A DNA stretch of 64,000 nt from Sphingomonas sp. Leaf22. GTDB taxonomy: Bacteria > Pseudomonadota > Alphaproteobacteria > Sphingomonadales > Sphingomonadaceae. Positions 1 through 8,218 of the stretch are shown here, piece by piece. The notes under the pieces were generated by a model. That model saw only the letters and a program-made list of their open reading frames with translations, searched no databases and was not told the origin of the DNA. The position numbers were made by a program, and so were the translations under genes. Within the stretch, counting starts at the first letter, position 1. Each line of letters begins with the position of its first letter. The stretch covers positions 228,501 through 292,500 of the forward strand of contig NZ_LMKP01000012.1 of the NCBI RefSeq assembly GCF_001421715.1, in the 5' to 3' direction.

Positions 1-1
1 G

Positions 2-97
2 CGCACCGGCAACGCGCTGGAGGTGACGCTGCCCGCAGCGGCGCGCCATTCGATCGGGCTGGCGCTGGTGCTGTCGGGGCGGGGGCTGACCGCGTGA
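2..97 (+). CDS. C-terminal end of an unidentified protein (partial)
   Basis: Only the last 31 codons are present, ending in TGA at 95-97. The readable tail (ending SGRGLTA) has no motif I recognise. Its alternating hydrophobic pattern would fit a beta-sandwich end, but this is a guess. The stop overlaps the GTG start of the next gene (GTGA at 94-97), so the two are probably translated from one mRNA. Confidence 0.6.
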   Translation, partial: RTGNALEVTLPAAARHSIGLALVLSGRGLTA

Positions 98-1107
98 AGG
101 CGCTGGTCTGTGCCGAACCGTTCGACCTGCGCCTCCAAACCCGTGAACCGCCGCGACCGACGGCGGGGGAGGTGCTGCTGCGGATGCGGCGGGTCGGGCT
201 GTGCGGCACCGACTATCATATCTATGCCGGCAAGCATCCGTTCCTCGAATATCCCCGGTTGATCGGTCATGAACTGGCCGGCGAGGTGGTCGAGGCACCC
301 ACCGGCAGCCGGTTCGCGGTCGGGCAGGTGGTGACGGTAAATCCCTATCTTTCGTGCAGCACCTGCCGCGCATGTCGGCGCAGCAAACCCAATTGCTGCG
401 CAGCAATTCGCGTGCTGGGCGTGCATGTCGACGGCGGCCTGTGCGAATGGCTGACCGTGCCGGAGGCGGCGGTGGTCGACGCGACTGGCCTCAGCCTCGA
501 ACAGGCGGCGATGGTCGAATTCCTCGCGATCGGCGCGCATGCGGTCCGGCGGGCAGCGGTCGCTCCCGGCGATCGCGTGCTCGTCGTCGGGGCGGGGCCG
601 ATCGGCGTCGGCACCGCCCTGTTCGCGCGGATTGCGGGAGCGGAACGCATCGTCCTGGCCGATACGCGCGCGCAGCGGCTGGACTATGCCACCGCGCAAT
701 TCGGGTTCGGCGAGACCGTGGTCGCCGACGCGATGCTGACCGACACGCTGGCGGCGATGACCGAAGGCGAAATGTTCGATCAGGTGTTCGACGCCACCGG
801 CAATATCGCGGCGATGCGCGCGGGTCTGGCCTATGTCGCGCATGGCGGCGACTATACGCTGGTCGGGGTGTGCAAGGACGATCTGGTCTTCGCCGATCCC
901 GAATTCCACAAGCGCGAGACGACCTTGCGCGCCAGCCGCAACGCACTGTCGGTCGATTTCGACCACGTCATCGCCAGCATCCGCAGCGGTCGGATCGCCA
1001 CCGATCGTATCGCCACGCATCATCTGTCGATCGACGAAGCGCCGGTCCGGATGCCGCAGTTGATCGAGGAGGCGGATAGTGTGCTGAAGGCGATCGTCAG
1101 CCTGTAG
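94..1107 (+). CDS. zinc-dependent medium-chain alcohol dehydrogenase
   Basis: This 337-residue MDR-family dehydrogenase should oxidise a secondary alcohol of a sugar or sugar acid with NAD(P). Visible features are catalytic-zinc ligands C37 and H59-E60 (GHE motif), the structural-zinc cysteines C88, C91, C94 and C101, and a Rossmann loop GAGPIG at 166-171. The C-terminal part (FHKRETTLRASRN region) resembles L-galactonate or L-gulonate 5-dehydrogenases of COG1063, but the exact substrate is inferred. The GTG start overlaps the previous stop by four bases. The 3' end overlaps the convergent beta-lactamase-like gene by 11 bp. Confidence 0.85.
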   Translation: MKALVCAEPFDLRLQTREPPRPTAGEVLLRMRRVGLCGTDYHIYAGKHPFLEYPRLIGHELAGEVVEAPTGSRFAVGQVVTVNPYLSCSTCRACRRSKPNCCAAIRVLGVHVDGGLCEWLTVPEAAVVDATGLSLEQAAMVEFLAIGAHAVRRAAVAPGDRVLVVGAGPIGVGTALFARIAGAERIVLADTRAQRLDYATAQFGFGETVVADAMLTDTLAAMTEGEMFDQVFDATGNIAAMRAGLAYVAHGGDYTLVGVCKDDLVFADPEFHKRETTLRASRNALSVDFDHVIASIRSGRIATDRIATHHLSIDEAPVRMPQLIEEADSVLKAIVSL

Positions 1108-2143
1108 CGCCCGCCTCCGCCGCCGGGATGACCCCGTCCGCCACCAGCCGGTGCAAGGCGTCGATATGGCCGGTGTTGCGCGGGGCGTCGGCGGCGGAGG
1201 TCATGACGATCGTCAGCCGCAGGTCGGGGACAACATAGACCATCTGCCCGCCATAGCCCCATGCGAAGCGTACCGGATGGCCGCGCATCGTGGTCAGGAA
1301 CCAGCCATAGCCATAGTCCTGCCCGCTCCATGGCGATGTCGCGCGCGGCGTCCAGCTGGTCTGAACCCAACCGGCCGGCAGGATGCGTTTGCCGTCGACC
1401 ATGCCGTCCAGCCGATAGAGTTCGCCGAACCGGGCGAGCGCGCGCGGCGACAGCCGCATCTCGTTGCCGCCGAAATAGATGCCCTGGGGGTCGGCGGGCC
1501 AGACGGGAATCGTAATACCCAACGGTTCGCCCAGCCAGTCGCGGGCATTGGCCAGCGTGCTGCGACCGCTCGCCCGGGTCAGCGCCGCCGACAGCAGGTG
1601 CGTCGATCCGGTTGAATAGAGCATGTCCGTGCCCGGATCGGCGACGAACGGCCGCGACAATGCGAAGCGGACCCAATTGGGGCTGGAAACCCAGCGACCA
1701 TAATATTCACCCGAGGTCCGCTCCAGCCCGGCCTGCATCGACAGCAGGTTGCCGATCGTCACGCGGGCGAGGCGCGGGTCGGGGTTGGCCGGCGCATCGG
1801 CGCGCAGGATCGGCAGCACCGGCTGATCGACGCCGGTGAATACGCCACGCGCGACGGCGATGCCGACCAGCGCCGACATCACCGATTTCGAGGCCGATTT
1901 GATGTTGACCGGTCGGTCGAGCGCCGGACCGCCGTTGAAGACGCGTTCGGCGAGCGTCTGGCCGTCGCGCAGCACCAGCAGCGATCGTAATCGCGGCAGG
2001 CGTTGCGCATCGGCCATGGCCGCCTGCATCGTGTCGGCGTTCAGCCCGCGGGTCGCGGCGCTTGCTTCGGGTTGCGGCTGGGGTGTGGCACCGCCGTCAC
2101 AGGCAGCGGTCAGGAACAACAGACAGGGGAGCAGCGCACGCAT
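1097..2143 (-). CDS. beta-lactamase-fold serine hydrolase, lipoprotein
   Basis: The protein is 348 residues from the ATG chosen here; an in-frame ATG at 2173 would add ten. It has a lipoprotein signal (LLFLTAAC, Cys15), so it is probably anchored in the periplasm. The class C beta-lactamase/esterase fold is shown by S83-x-x-K86 (SASK), a Y176-S-T motif in place of YxN, and a WGYGGQ segment near residue 298 in place of KTG. Such proteins are mostly esterases or peptidases (COG1680), so antibiotic hydrolysis should not be assumed. Start chosen because the hydrophobic signal directly follows Met. Confidence 0.82.
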   Translation of the reverse strand: MRALLPCLLFLTAACDGGATPQPQPEASAATRGLNADTMQAAMADAQRLPRLRSLLVLRDGQTLAERVFNGGPALDRPVNIKSASKSVMSALVGIAVARGVFTGVDQPVLPILRADAPANPDPRLARVTIGNLLSMQAGLERTSGEYYGRWVSSPNWVRFALSRPFVADPGTDMLYSTGSTHLLSAALTRASGRSTLANARDWLGEPLGITIPVWPADPQGIYFGGNEMRLSPRALARFGELYRLDGMVDGKRILPAGWVQTSWTPRATSPWSGQDYGYGWFLTTMRGHPVRFAWGYGGQMVYVVPDLRLTIVMTSAADAPRNTGHIDALHRLVADGVIPAAEAGATG

Positions 2144-2180
2144 CGCTTCCATGTCGGCGGTCGTGGCTGCCATACAAGAA

Positions 2181-2204
2181 GGGCGGCGAGGTATCTCGCC
2201 GCCC
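2181..2204 (-). terminator. hairpin terminator of the MFS transporter gene
   Basis: A perfect 10-bp inverted repeat (2181-2190 with 2195-2204, 4-base loop) lies 33 bp past the stop of the minus-strand transporter. On the minus strand it is followed by TTCTTGT, a weak U tract. Confidence 0.6.
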
Positions 2205-2236
2205 GTCAGAGGTGGAAGGAGATCGGCGTAGGCGGA

Positions 2237-3547
2237 TCAATCCTCCTGGATCAGGCTGTTCTTCGACGAGTCCCGCATCCGCAGATACACGACCAGCGAG
2301 ATGCCGATCATCGCGGTGACGTACCAGTAGAAGCCGCGCTCCCACCCGGCATCCTTGAAACTCAGCGCGACATATTCCGCCGTGCCGCCAAAGATCGTGT
2401 TGGCGAGTGCATAGGGCAGCGCCACGCCGAGTGCGCGGATATGCGCCGGGAACAGCTCGGCCTTCACGACCGCGTTGATCGAGGTGTAGCCGGTGACGAT
2501 GATGAGCGCCGCCATCACCAGCAGGCCGGCGGTCATGGCGTCGCGGGTCTGTTCCAGCGCGCTGAAGATCGGGTAGGTGAACAGCACCCCGGCGATGCCG
2601 AAGGCGATCATCAACGGCTTGCGCCCGATCTTGTCCGACAGGCCGCCGGCGATCGGCTGCAACAGCATGAACACGAACAGGGTGATCGCGTTGATCTGGG
2701 TCGCGGTTTCCTTGGTGAAGCCCGACGTGTTGACCAGGAACTTCTGCATGTAGATCGAATAGGCGTAGAAGGCGAGCGTACCGCCGGCGGTCAGCAGCAT
2801 GACCAGAGCGGTTTCCTTCGGGTGATTTCGCAGCAGCATGAGGAAGCCCGACTTGGGCGCATCGGTCTTCTTCGTATTCTTGAAGCTTTCGGTCTCGGCA
2901 AGGCCGCGCCGCAGATAGAAGACGACGACGGCAAGCACCGCACCGACGAAGAACGGAATGCGCCAGCCCCATGCTTCCAGTTCGGCCTTCGGCAGCACCG
3001 ATTGCAGCAACAGCAGGAGCAGGATCGCCAGCAACTGGCCCGAGATCAGCGTGACGTACTGGAAGGACGAGAAGAAACCGCGCCGGTCCTTGCCCGCCAT
3101 TTCCGACAGATAGGTCGCGCTGGCACCATATTCGCCGCCGACCGACAAGCCCTGCATCAACCGTGCGAGGACCAGCAGGGACGGTGCGAGCAGGCCGATC
3201 GCTTCATAGTCGGGCGTACAGGCGATGATGAGCGATCCGGCGCACATCAGCGTCACCGACAGCGTCAGACCCGCCTTGCGCCCGTGCCGATCGGCGTAGA
3301 TGCCCATGATCCACGCACCGATCGGCCGCATGACGAAACCGATCGCAAAGACGGCGGCGGCGCTCAGCAGCTGTGCGGTCTGGCTGGTCGACGGAAAGAA
3401 GTGCGGCGCGAAATACAGGGTGAACGCCGAATAGACATACCAGTCGAACCATTCGACCAGATTGCCGGTCGATCCGCCGATGATCGATTTCAGCCGCGAA
3501 TTGGTCGACGGACCGGTCGCGACCGACGGGTGCGGTATGGAGGTCAA
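2237..3547 (-). CDS. MFS transporter, metabolite:H+ symporter (MHS) family, KgtP-like
   Basis: This 436-residue inner-membrane protein has about 12 membrane segments. The N-terminal stretch GNLVEWFDWYVYSAF and the loop 2-3 motif GIYADRHGRKAG are typical of the alpha-ketoglutarate permease/MHS group; a second copy of the motif (GGLSDKIGRKP) lies mid-protein. The start is set at TTG (3547) because GGGAGA lies about seven bases upstream; ATG 3586 is an alternative with a poor ribosome site. It is divergent from the dctB-like kinase and so probably belongs to its regulon, which favours a di- or tricarboxylate substrate (inference). Confidence 0.85.
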   Translation of the reverse strand: MTSIPHPSVATGPSTNSRLKSIIGGSTGNLVEWFDWYVYSAFTLYFAPHFFPSTSQTAQLLSAAAVFAIGFVMRPIGAWIMGIYADRHGRKAGLTLSVTLMCAGSLIIACTPDYEAIGLLAPSLLVLARLMQGLSVGGEYGASATYLSEMAGKDRRGFFSSFQYVTLISGQLLAILLLLLLQSVLPKAELEAWGWRIPFFVGAVLAVVVFYLRRGLAETESFKNTKKTDAPKSGFLMLLRNHPKETALVMLLTAGGTLAFYAYSIYMQKFLVNTSGFTKETATQINAITLFVFMLLQPIAGGLSDKIGRKPLMIAFGIAGVLFTYPIFSALEQTRDAMTAGLLVMAALIIVTGYTSINAVVKAELFPAHIRALGVALPYALANTIFGGTAEYVALSFKDAGWERGFYWYVTAMIGISLVVYLRMRDSSKNSLIQED

Positions 3548-3723
3548 GGCATCTCTCCCAAGATTGCAGGTTAGGTACGGAATCATGTTCCGCCCGATGG
3601 GGAGAGAATGCAGGATCGCATGCTGCCCGCAAAACGATATCGCGAATCCGAACAAGTAACTGTTATACAATCATAAAATAGTAGGCCGACGCTCCGGTTA
3701 GAGCATCCGGCGCGAAATTCCGC
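3548..3723. promoter_or_regulatory. divergent control region between the MFS gene and the dctB-like gene
   Basis: This AT-richer stretch must hold both promoters; the 3654-3680 segment is the most AT-rich. I looked for a sigma-54 -24/-12 element (TGGCAC-N5-TTGC) on both strands and found none, which fits the missing GAFTGA loop in the regulator. No clear palindromic operator was found. Confidence 0.4.
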
Positions 3724-5532
3724 ATGGTATGGCTGCGAGCATTGCGATATTCTGCACGCATGGGGTGGATCCATCGCCGGATGACGCTGCTGGCCGGGCT
3801 GATCGCGGCGATGGCGATGGTCGGGCTGATCTGGCTGGCCTCGCTGACCGGGTTCGAACGCGCCGGAATCGACCGGTTGCGTGATGATACCGCCCGCACC
3901 GCCCGACAACAGGCGCGGTTGTTCGCCAGCGATCTTGCCCGATTTCGGCTGCTGCCGATCGTGCTCGGCGAATATACCGATCTGTTCGACACGCTGCGGC
4001 GGGGCGATCCCGATGCGACCCGGCGGATGAACGGCAAGCTGGCGTTGCTGGCGCAGCGGACCGGGGCACCGGTGCTGTACCTGCTCGACCGGCGCGGCAG
4101 GACGGTGGCCGCCTCGAACGCCGGGACGGCGGAGAGCTTCGTCGGGCGCGACTATCGTTTCCGGCCCTATTTCATCCGGGCGATGCAGCGGGGGGCGGCC
4201 GAATATTATGCGGTCGGCAATGTCAGCGGCCGGCCCGGACTGTTCCTCGCGCGCCGGATCGGCACGGCCAGCGACCCGGCCGGCGTCATCATCGTCAAGG
4301 TTGAGTTCGACGACCTGACCCGGGCATGGTCGAGCGATCCGGGACAGACGCTGGTCGCCGATGGGCGCGGCATCCTGTTGTTCGCGACCGATGCCGCAGA
4401 GCGGTTCCGCATCACCCGGCCGTTGTCTGCCGCGGTTCGCGCCGACATCGCCCACAGCGGCCAGTTCGGCGACGCGCCGCTGTCGTCCAGCCGCTATCGC
4501 TTCGGCAGCGATACGGCGCAGGGGCCGGGGGGCGAGGACATGCTGCTCGCCCGTGCCGCCATGCCGCTGGCCGGCTGGCAGTTGCTGCATGTCGTGCCGA
4601 CGCAGCGGACGCTTCGCGACGCCGCCGCGCTGGCGCGATTGACGACGATCGCCGCGTCGCTGGCGATCGCCGCGTTGCTCGCGCTGTTCGTGTGGCGATC
4701 GGCGCGGGCGGCACAGGCGGCACGCTATCGCGCGTCGCTGGAGACGGCAGTGGCCGAACGGACCGCGGCGCTGCGCGCGGAGATCGCCGAGCGGACCGAG
4801 ATCGACCGTCGCTTCCGCGCGGCGCGGGAGGAACTGGCGCAGGCCAATCGACTGGGATCGCTGGGATCGATCACCGCCGGGCTGGCGCATGAAATCAACC
4901 AGCCGGTTGCGACGATCCGCACTCTGGCGGAAAATGCGCAACATCATCTGGCCAGCGGCCGGATCGACCGGGTGGCGGCGAACCTGTCGACGACGGTCGA
5001 CCTGACCGCACGGATCGGTGCGATCACGCAGGAGATGCGACGCTTCGCCCGGCGGGGGAAGGGGACGATCGGTCCGGTGCCGCTCGACGCGGTGATTGCG
5101 GGCGCGCTGTTGCTGGTCGGGGACGGGTTTCGCGGGGCCGGGGTCGCGCTCGTGCTGCCGCCGACCGGACAGCCGGTGGTGCGCGCCGGTCGGGTGCGAC
5201 TGGAACAGGTGCTGGTCAACCTGCTGACCAACGCGCTGGAGGCGGTGCGCGACACGCCCGATCCACGGGTAGAGGTGCGCGTCGATCCCGTCGGGCAGCA
5301 GGTGTTGCTGACCGTCGCCGATAACGGTCCCGGCATCGACCCGGCCATCGCCGACGACATCTTCCAACCCTTCGTCACCGGCAAGGCCGATGGCCTCGGG
5401 CTGGGACTGGGCATCGTCCGCGATATCGTCACCGAATTCGGCGGGACGGTTGCGGTCGTGCCATCCTGTGCAGGCGCAACGTTCCGCGTGACATTACAGA
5501 AGGAAGCCGGCGATGATCCTGCTGATCGATGA
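3724..5532 (+). CDS. DctB-like sensor histidine kinase
   Basis: The 602-residue protein has two membrane segments (about 20-42 and 300-322) flanking a roughly 250-residue periplasmic sensor of double-Cache type. A cytoplasmic kinase follows: H-box with H389 (GLAHEINQPVATIRTL), N-box (NLLTNALEAV), DNGPGID and GLGLGIVRDIV. This is the DctB organisation, which senses C4-dicarboxylates. Met1, Met13 (3760) and Met20 (3781) are all possible starts; none has a strong ribosome site. The 3' end overlaps the response regulator by 20 bp, giving a coupled two-component pair. A symporter follows two genes downstream, which supports the organic-acid role. Confidence 0.85.
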   Translation: MVWLRALRYSARMGWIHRRMTLLAGLIAAMAMVGLIWLASLTGFERAGIDRLRDDTARTARQQARLFASDLARFRLLPIVLGEYTDLFDTLRRGDPDATRRMNGKLALLAQRTGAPVLYLLDRRGRTVAASNAGTAESFVGRDYRFRPYFIRAMQRGAAEYYAVGNVSGRPGLFLARRIGTASDPAGVIIVKVEFDDLTRAWSSDPGQTLVADGRGILLFATDAAERFRITRPLSAAVRADIAHSGQFGDAPLSSSRYRFGSDTAQGPGGEDMLLARAAMPLAGWQLLHVVPTQRTLRDAAALARLTTIAASLAIAALLALFVWRSARAAQAARYRASLETAVAERTAALRAEIAERTEIDRRFRAAREELAQANRLGSLGSITAGLAHEINQPVATIRTLAENAQHHLASGRIDRVAANLSTTVDLTARIGAITQEMRRFARRGKGTIGPVPLDAVIAGALLLVGDGFRGAGVALVLPPTGQPVVRAGRVRLEQVLVNLLTNALEAVRDTPDPRVEVRVDPVGQQVLLTVADNGPGIDPAIADDIFQPFVTGKADGLGLGLGIVRDIVTEFGGTVAVVPSCAGATFRVTLQKEAGDDPADR

Positions 5533-6814
5533 CGACGACGCGCTGCGGGCGGCGCTGGTCGATTCCTTCGCCATTGCCGGGCTGGAGGTGGAGGCGTTCG
5601 CCGATGCCGCCAGCGCGCTGGCCCGAGTACGACCGGATTTTCCCGGCATTGTCGTCACCGATATCCGCATGCCCAGGATGGACGGCCATGCCGTGTTCGA
5701 AGCGGTCAGTGCGCGCGACGGCGAGATTCCGGTGCTGCTGATGACCGGCCATGGCGATGTCGCGATGGCGGTGGCGGCGATGCGCAGTGGTGCGTTCGAC
5801 TTCATCGCCAAGCCCTTTGCCGCCGACCATCTGATCGCCAGCGTCCGGCGCGCGCTGGAAACCCGGCGGCTGGTGCTCGAAAACCGGCGATTGCGGGCGT
5901 CGGTCGAGGCGGCAGAGGAGGATTATCCGCTGATCGGTACGACGCCGGCCATGGATGCGCTGCGCGACAAGCTGCGGCAGCTGGCGCAGATCGACGTCGA
6001 TCTGCTGATCGAGGGGGAGACGGGCACCGGCAAGGAACTGGCCGCGCGCCAGCTGCATCGCTGGAGCAAGCGGCGCAATCATGGCTTCGTGTCGGTCGAT
6101 TGCGCGGCGCTGCCCGACCATCTGGTCGACGAAATCCTGTTCGGCACGCGCGGCAGCGGCGGGCGGATCGCCGAGGCCGATCGCGGCACGCTGTTCCTCG
6201 ACGAGATCGACAGCATGTCGAGCGCGATGCAGGGCAAGCTGCTGCGCGTGATCGAGGAGCGCGAACTGCCCGCCAATGGGCGCGAACCGCCGCGCGTCGT
6301 CAACCTGCGCGTCATCGCCGCCGCCAAGTCCAATCTGGCCGATGAGGTGGCAAGCGGGCGGTTCCGCGAGGACCTGCTCTATCGGCTGGAAACGATCCGG
6401 CTGCGCATCCCGCCGTTACGCGAACGCCGCGCCGACGTGCCGATGCTGTTCGCGTGGTTCCTGCGCGACGCGGCGACGCAGTACGACCGGCCGGTGCCCG
6501 CGATCACCGCCGAAGTAGAGGCGCGGCTGATGACCGATCCGTGGCGCGGCAACGTCCGGGCGCTCCGCAACTTCGCCGTGCAGACCGTGCTGGCGCTGGC
6601 CCGCGACGATGAGGACGGGGGGAGCCTGTCGCTGACCGAACGGCTCGCCCGGCTGGAAGCGGCGATGATCGCGGAGGCATTGCAACAGGCCGGCGGCGAT
6701 GTGGCCGCGACGGCCGAGGTGCTGCGGCTGCCGCGTCGCAGCCTGTACGACCGGTTGCAGCGCCACGGCATCGACGCCAGCAGTTTTCGCCGTCGCGAGG
6801 GGGATGCGGCATGA
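5513..6814 (+). CDS. DctD-like NtrC-family response regulator without a GAFTGA motif
   Basis: This 433-residue regulator has a receiver domain (acidic pocket D6-D9, phospho-acceptor D50, K100), an AAA+ domain (Walker A GETGTGKE at 168-175, Walker B GTLFLDEI at 225-232) and a Fis-type helix-turn-helix (about 382-420). Between LFG (209-211) and Walker B there are only 13 residues (TRGSGGRIAEADR). The canonical family has about 22, including GAFTGA, the loop that touches sigma-54. It therefore probably acts with a sigma-70-type polymerase, as known for the GAFTGA-less NtrC of Rhodobacter capsulatus. Likely targets are the adjacent symporters. Confidence 0.87.
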   Translation: MILLIDDDDALRAALVDSFAIAGLEVEAFADAASALARVRPDFPGIVVTDIRMPRMDGHAVFEAVSARDGEIPVLLMTGHGDVAMAVAAMRSGAFDFIAKPFAADHLIASVRRALETRRLVLENRRLRASVEAAEEDYPLIGTTPAMDALRDKLRQLAQIDVDLLIEGETGTGKELAARQLHRWSKRRNHGFVSVDCAALPDHLVDEILFGTRGSGGRIAEADRGTLFLDEIDSMSSAMQGKLLRVIEERELPANGREPPRVVNLRVIAAAKSNLADEVASGRFREDLLYRLETIRLRIPPLRERRADVPMLFAWFLRDAATQYDRPVPAITAEVEARLMTDPWRGNVRALRNFAVQTVLALARDDEDGGSLSLTERLARLEAAMIAEALQQAGGDVAATAEVLRLPRRSLYDRLQRHGIDASSFRRREGDAA

Positions 6815-8151
6815 TCGGCCATGTCGCGATCGTCGGTGCCGGCTTTTCGGGAACGCTGCTCGCCATCAACCTGCTGCGCCATGACGGGCCGCGCGCCACG
6901 CTGATCGAACGCGGCGACGCGGCCGGGCAGGGCGTGGCGTACGGCATGGCGCAGCCCGACCATCTGCTGAACGTGCGTGCCGCGAACATGAGCGCCTTTC
7001 CCGATCGGCCCGACCATTTCGTCCGCTGGCTCGCCGAACAGGGTGATGCGCAGGGCGGCGGCGATTTCGTGCCGCGTGCGACCTATGGCGCATATCTGCG
7101 CGAATTGCTGGCCGGCGCGCAGGCAGCGGCGCCCGACCGGCTGACGATCGTCGCGGGCGAGGCGGTCGATTGCGACGGCGGCAAGGTGACGCTGCGCGAC
7201 GGACGAACGATCGCCGCCGATGCGGTGGTGCTGGCGGTCGGCAATCTCGCACCGCAAGTGCCGCCGGGACTGGACGCGGTGACGGGATCGCCCGCCTATG
7301 TCGGCAATCCGTGGGATGCGCGCGGGACCGCCGGGCTGTGCGACGACGACCGCGTACTGTTGATCGGTACCGGGCTGACCATGGTCGATGTCGTGCTGAC
7401 GCTGGAGGCGCGGGGCTTTGGTGGGAAGATCGTCGCCCTGTCGCGGCGCGGGCTGCTGCCGCATCGCCATGCCCCCGCCACGCCCGGCGAACCGCCATTG
7501 GCCGAACGCCCGACCCCGCCGCTGTCGGCGCTGGTGCAAGCGGTGCGGGCGCGCGGGCAGGCGATCGGCTGGCGCAGCGCGATCGACGAATTGCGACCCT
7601 TCACCCAGGGTATCTGGGCAGCGGCCGACCACGGTGAACGCCGCCGCTTCCTGCGCCATTTGCGGCCATGGTGGGATATCCATCGCCACCGGCTGGCCCC
7701 CGCCGTCGCCGACCGGATCGCGGCGCTGATCGATGGCGGGCGGCTGACCGTGCTGGCGGGCAAGACATGCGATGCGATGCCGGTGGGGGACAGCGTCGAC
7801 GTGCGGTGGCGTCCGCGCGGGGACGATACCGTCCAGACCCTGCACGTCACCCGCATCATCGCGTGCACCGGCCCGCAGGGCGACCTGACCCGGACCGACG
7901 ACCCGCTGCTCGCCCGGCTGCATGATGCCGGGCGCATCCGGCCCGATCCCGAACATCTGGGGATCGAGGTCGAATCGACCGGTCGCGTGCTGCGGGCCGA
8001 TGGCACGGCGGACGAGCAATTGTTCGCGATCGGCCCGATGACGCGGGGAGCCTTCTGGGAAATCGTCGCCGTGCCCGATTTGCGGCGACAGGTGTGGGAT
8101 GTCGCACGCTATCTGTCGAACGCACATTGGGTCGGCGGGGAGGGCCTGTAA
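6811..8151 (+). CDS. FAD/NAD(P)-binding protein (COG4529-like)
   Basis: The 446-residue protein begins with a dinucleotide fold (VAIVGAGFSGTLLA, residues 5-18) and has a second GxGxT motif (LLIGTGLTMVDV) near residue 187, as in the FAD-NAD(P)-binding family PF13454/COG4529. Its biochemical role is unknown. It starts within the stop of the dctD-like gene (ATGA at 6811-6814) and precedes the dctA-like gene by 67 bp, so it is in the same transcript. No membrane segment or signal peptide is seen, so it is probably cytoplasmic. Confidence 0.75.
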   Translation: MIGHVAIVGAGFSGTLLAINLLRHDGPRATLIERGDAAGQGVAYGMAQPDHLLNVRAANMSAFPDRPDHFVRWLAEQGDAQGGGDFVPRATYGAYLRELLAGAQAAAPDRLTIVAGEAVDCDGGKVTLRDGRTIAADAVVLAVGNLAPQVPPGLDAVTGSPAYVGNPWDARGTAGLCDDDRVLLIGTGLTMVDVVLTLEARGFGGKIVALSRRGLLPHRHAPATPGEPPLAERPTPPLSALVQAVRARGQAIGWRSAIDELRPFTQGIWAAADHGERRRFLRHLRPWWDIHRHRLAPAVADRIAALIDGGRLTVLAGKTCDAMPVGDSVDVRWRPRGDDTVQTLHVTRIIACTGPQGDLTRTDDPLLARLHDAGRIRPDPEHLGIEVESTGRVLRADGTADEQLFAIGPMTRGAFWEIVAVPDLRRQVWDVARYLSNAHWVGGEGL

Positions 8152-8218
8152 TACCGCGTTGCAGCAAGCCTAGTTTTGCTTGGTTGTCGCGGTGGCCCGT
8201 TCCCCCGACATATCTTCG

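Noticed and set aside
2003..3574. A long open frame of 523 codons opposite the MFS transporter gene
   Set aside because: Its predicted protein is rich in Arg, Gln, His and Asp with no motif, the usual antisense shadow of a GC-rich gene.
3548..8218. Sigma-54 promoters for the transporters near the DctB/DctD pair
   Set aside because: Neither the divergent region nor the dctA-like upstream region has GG and GC at the needed spacing within a matching context.
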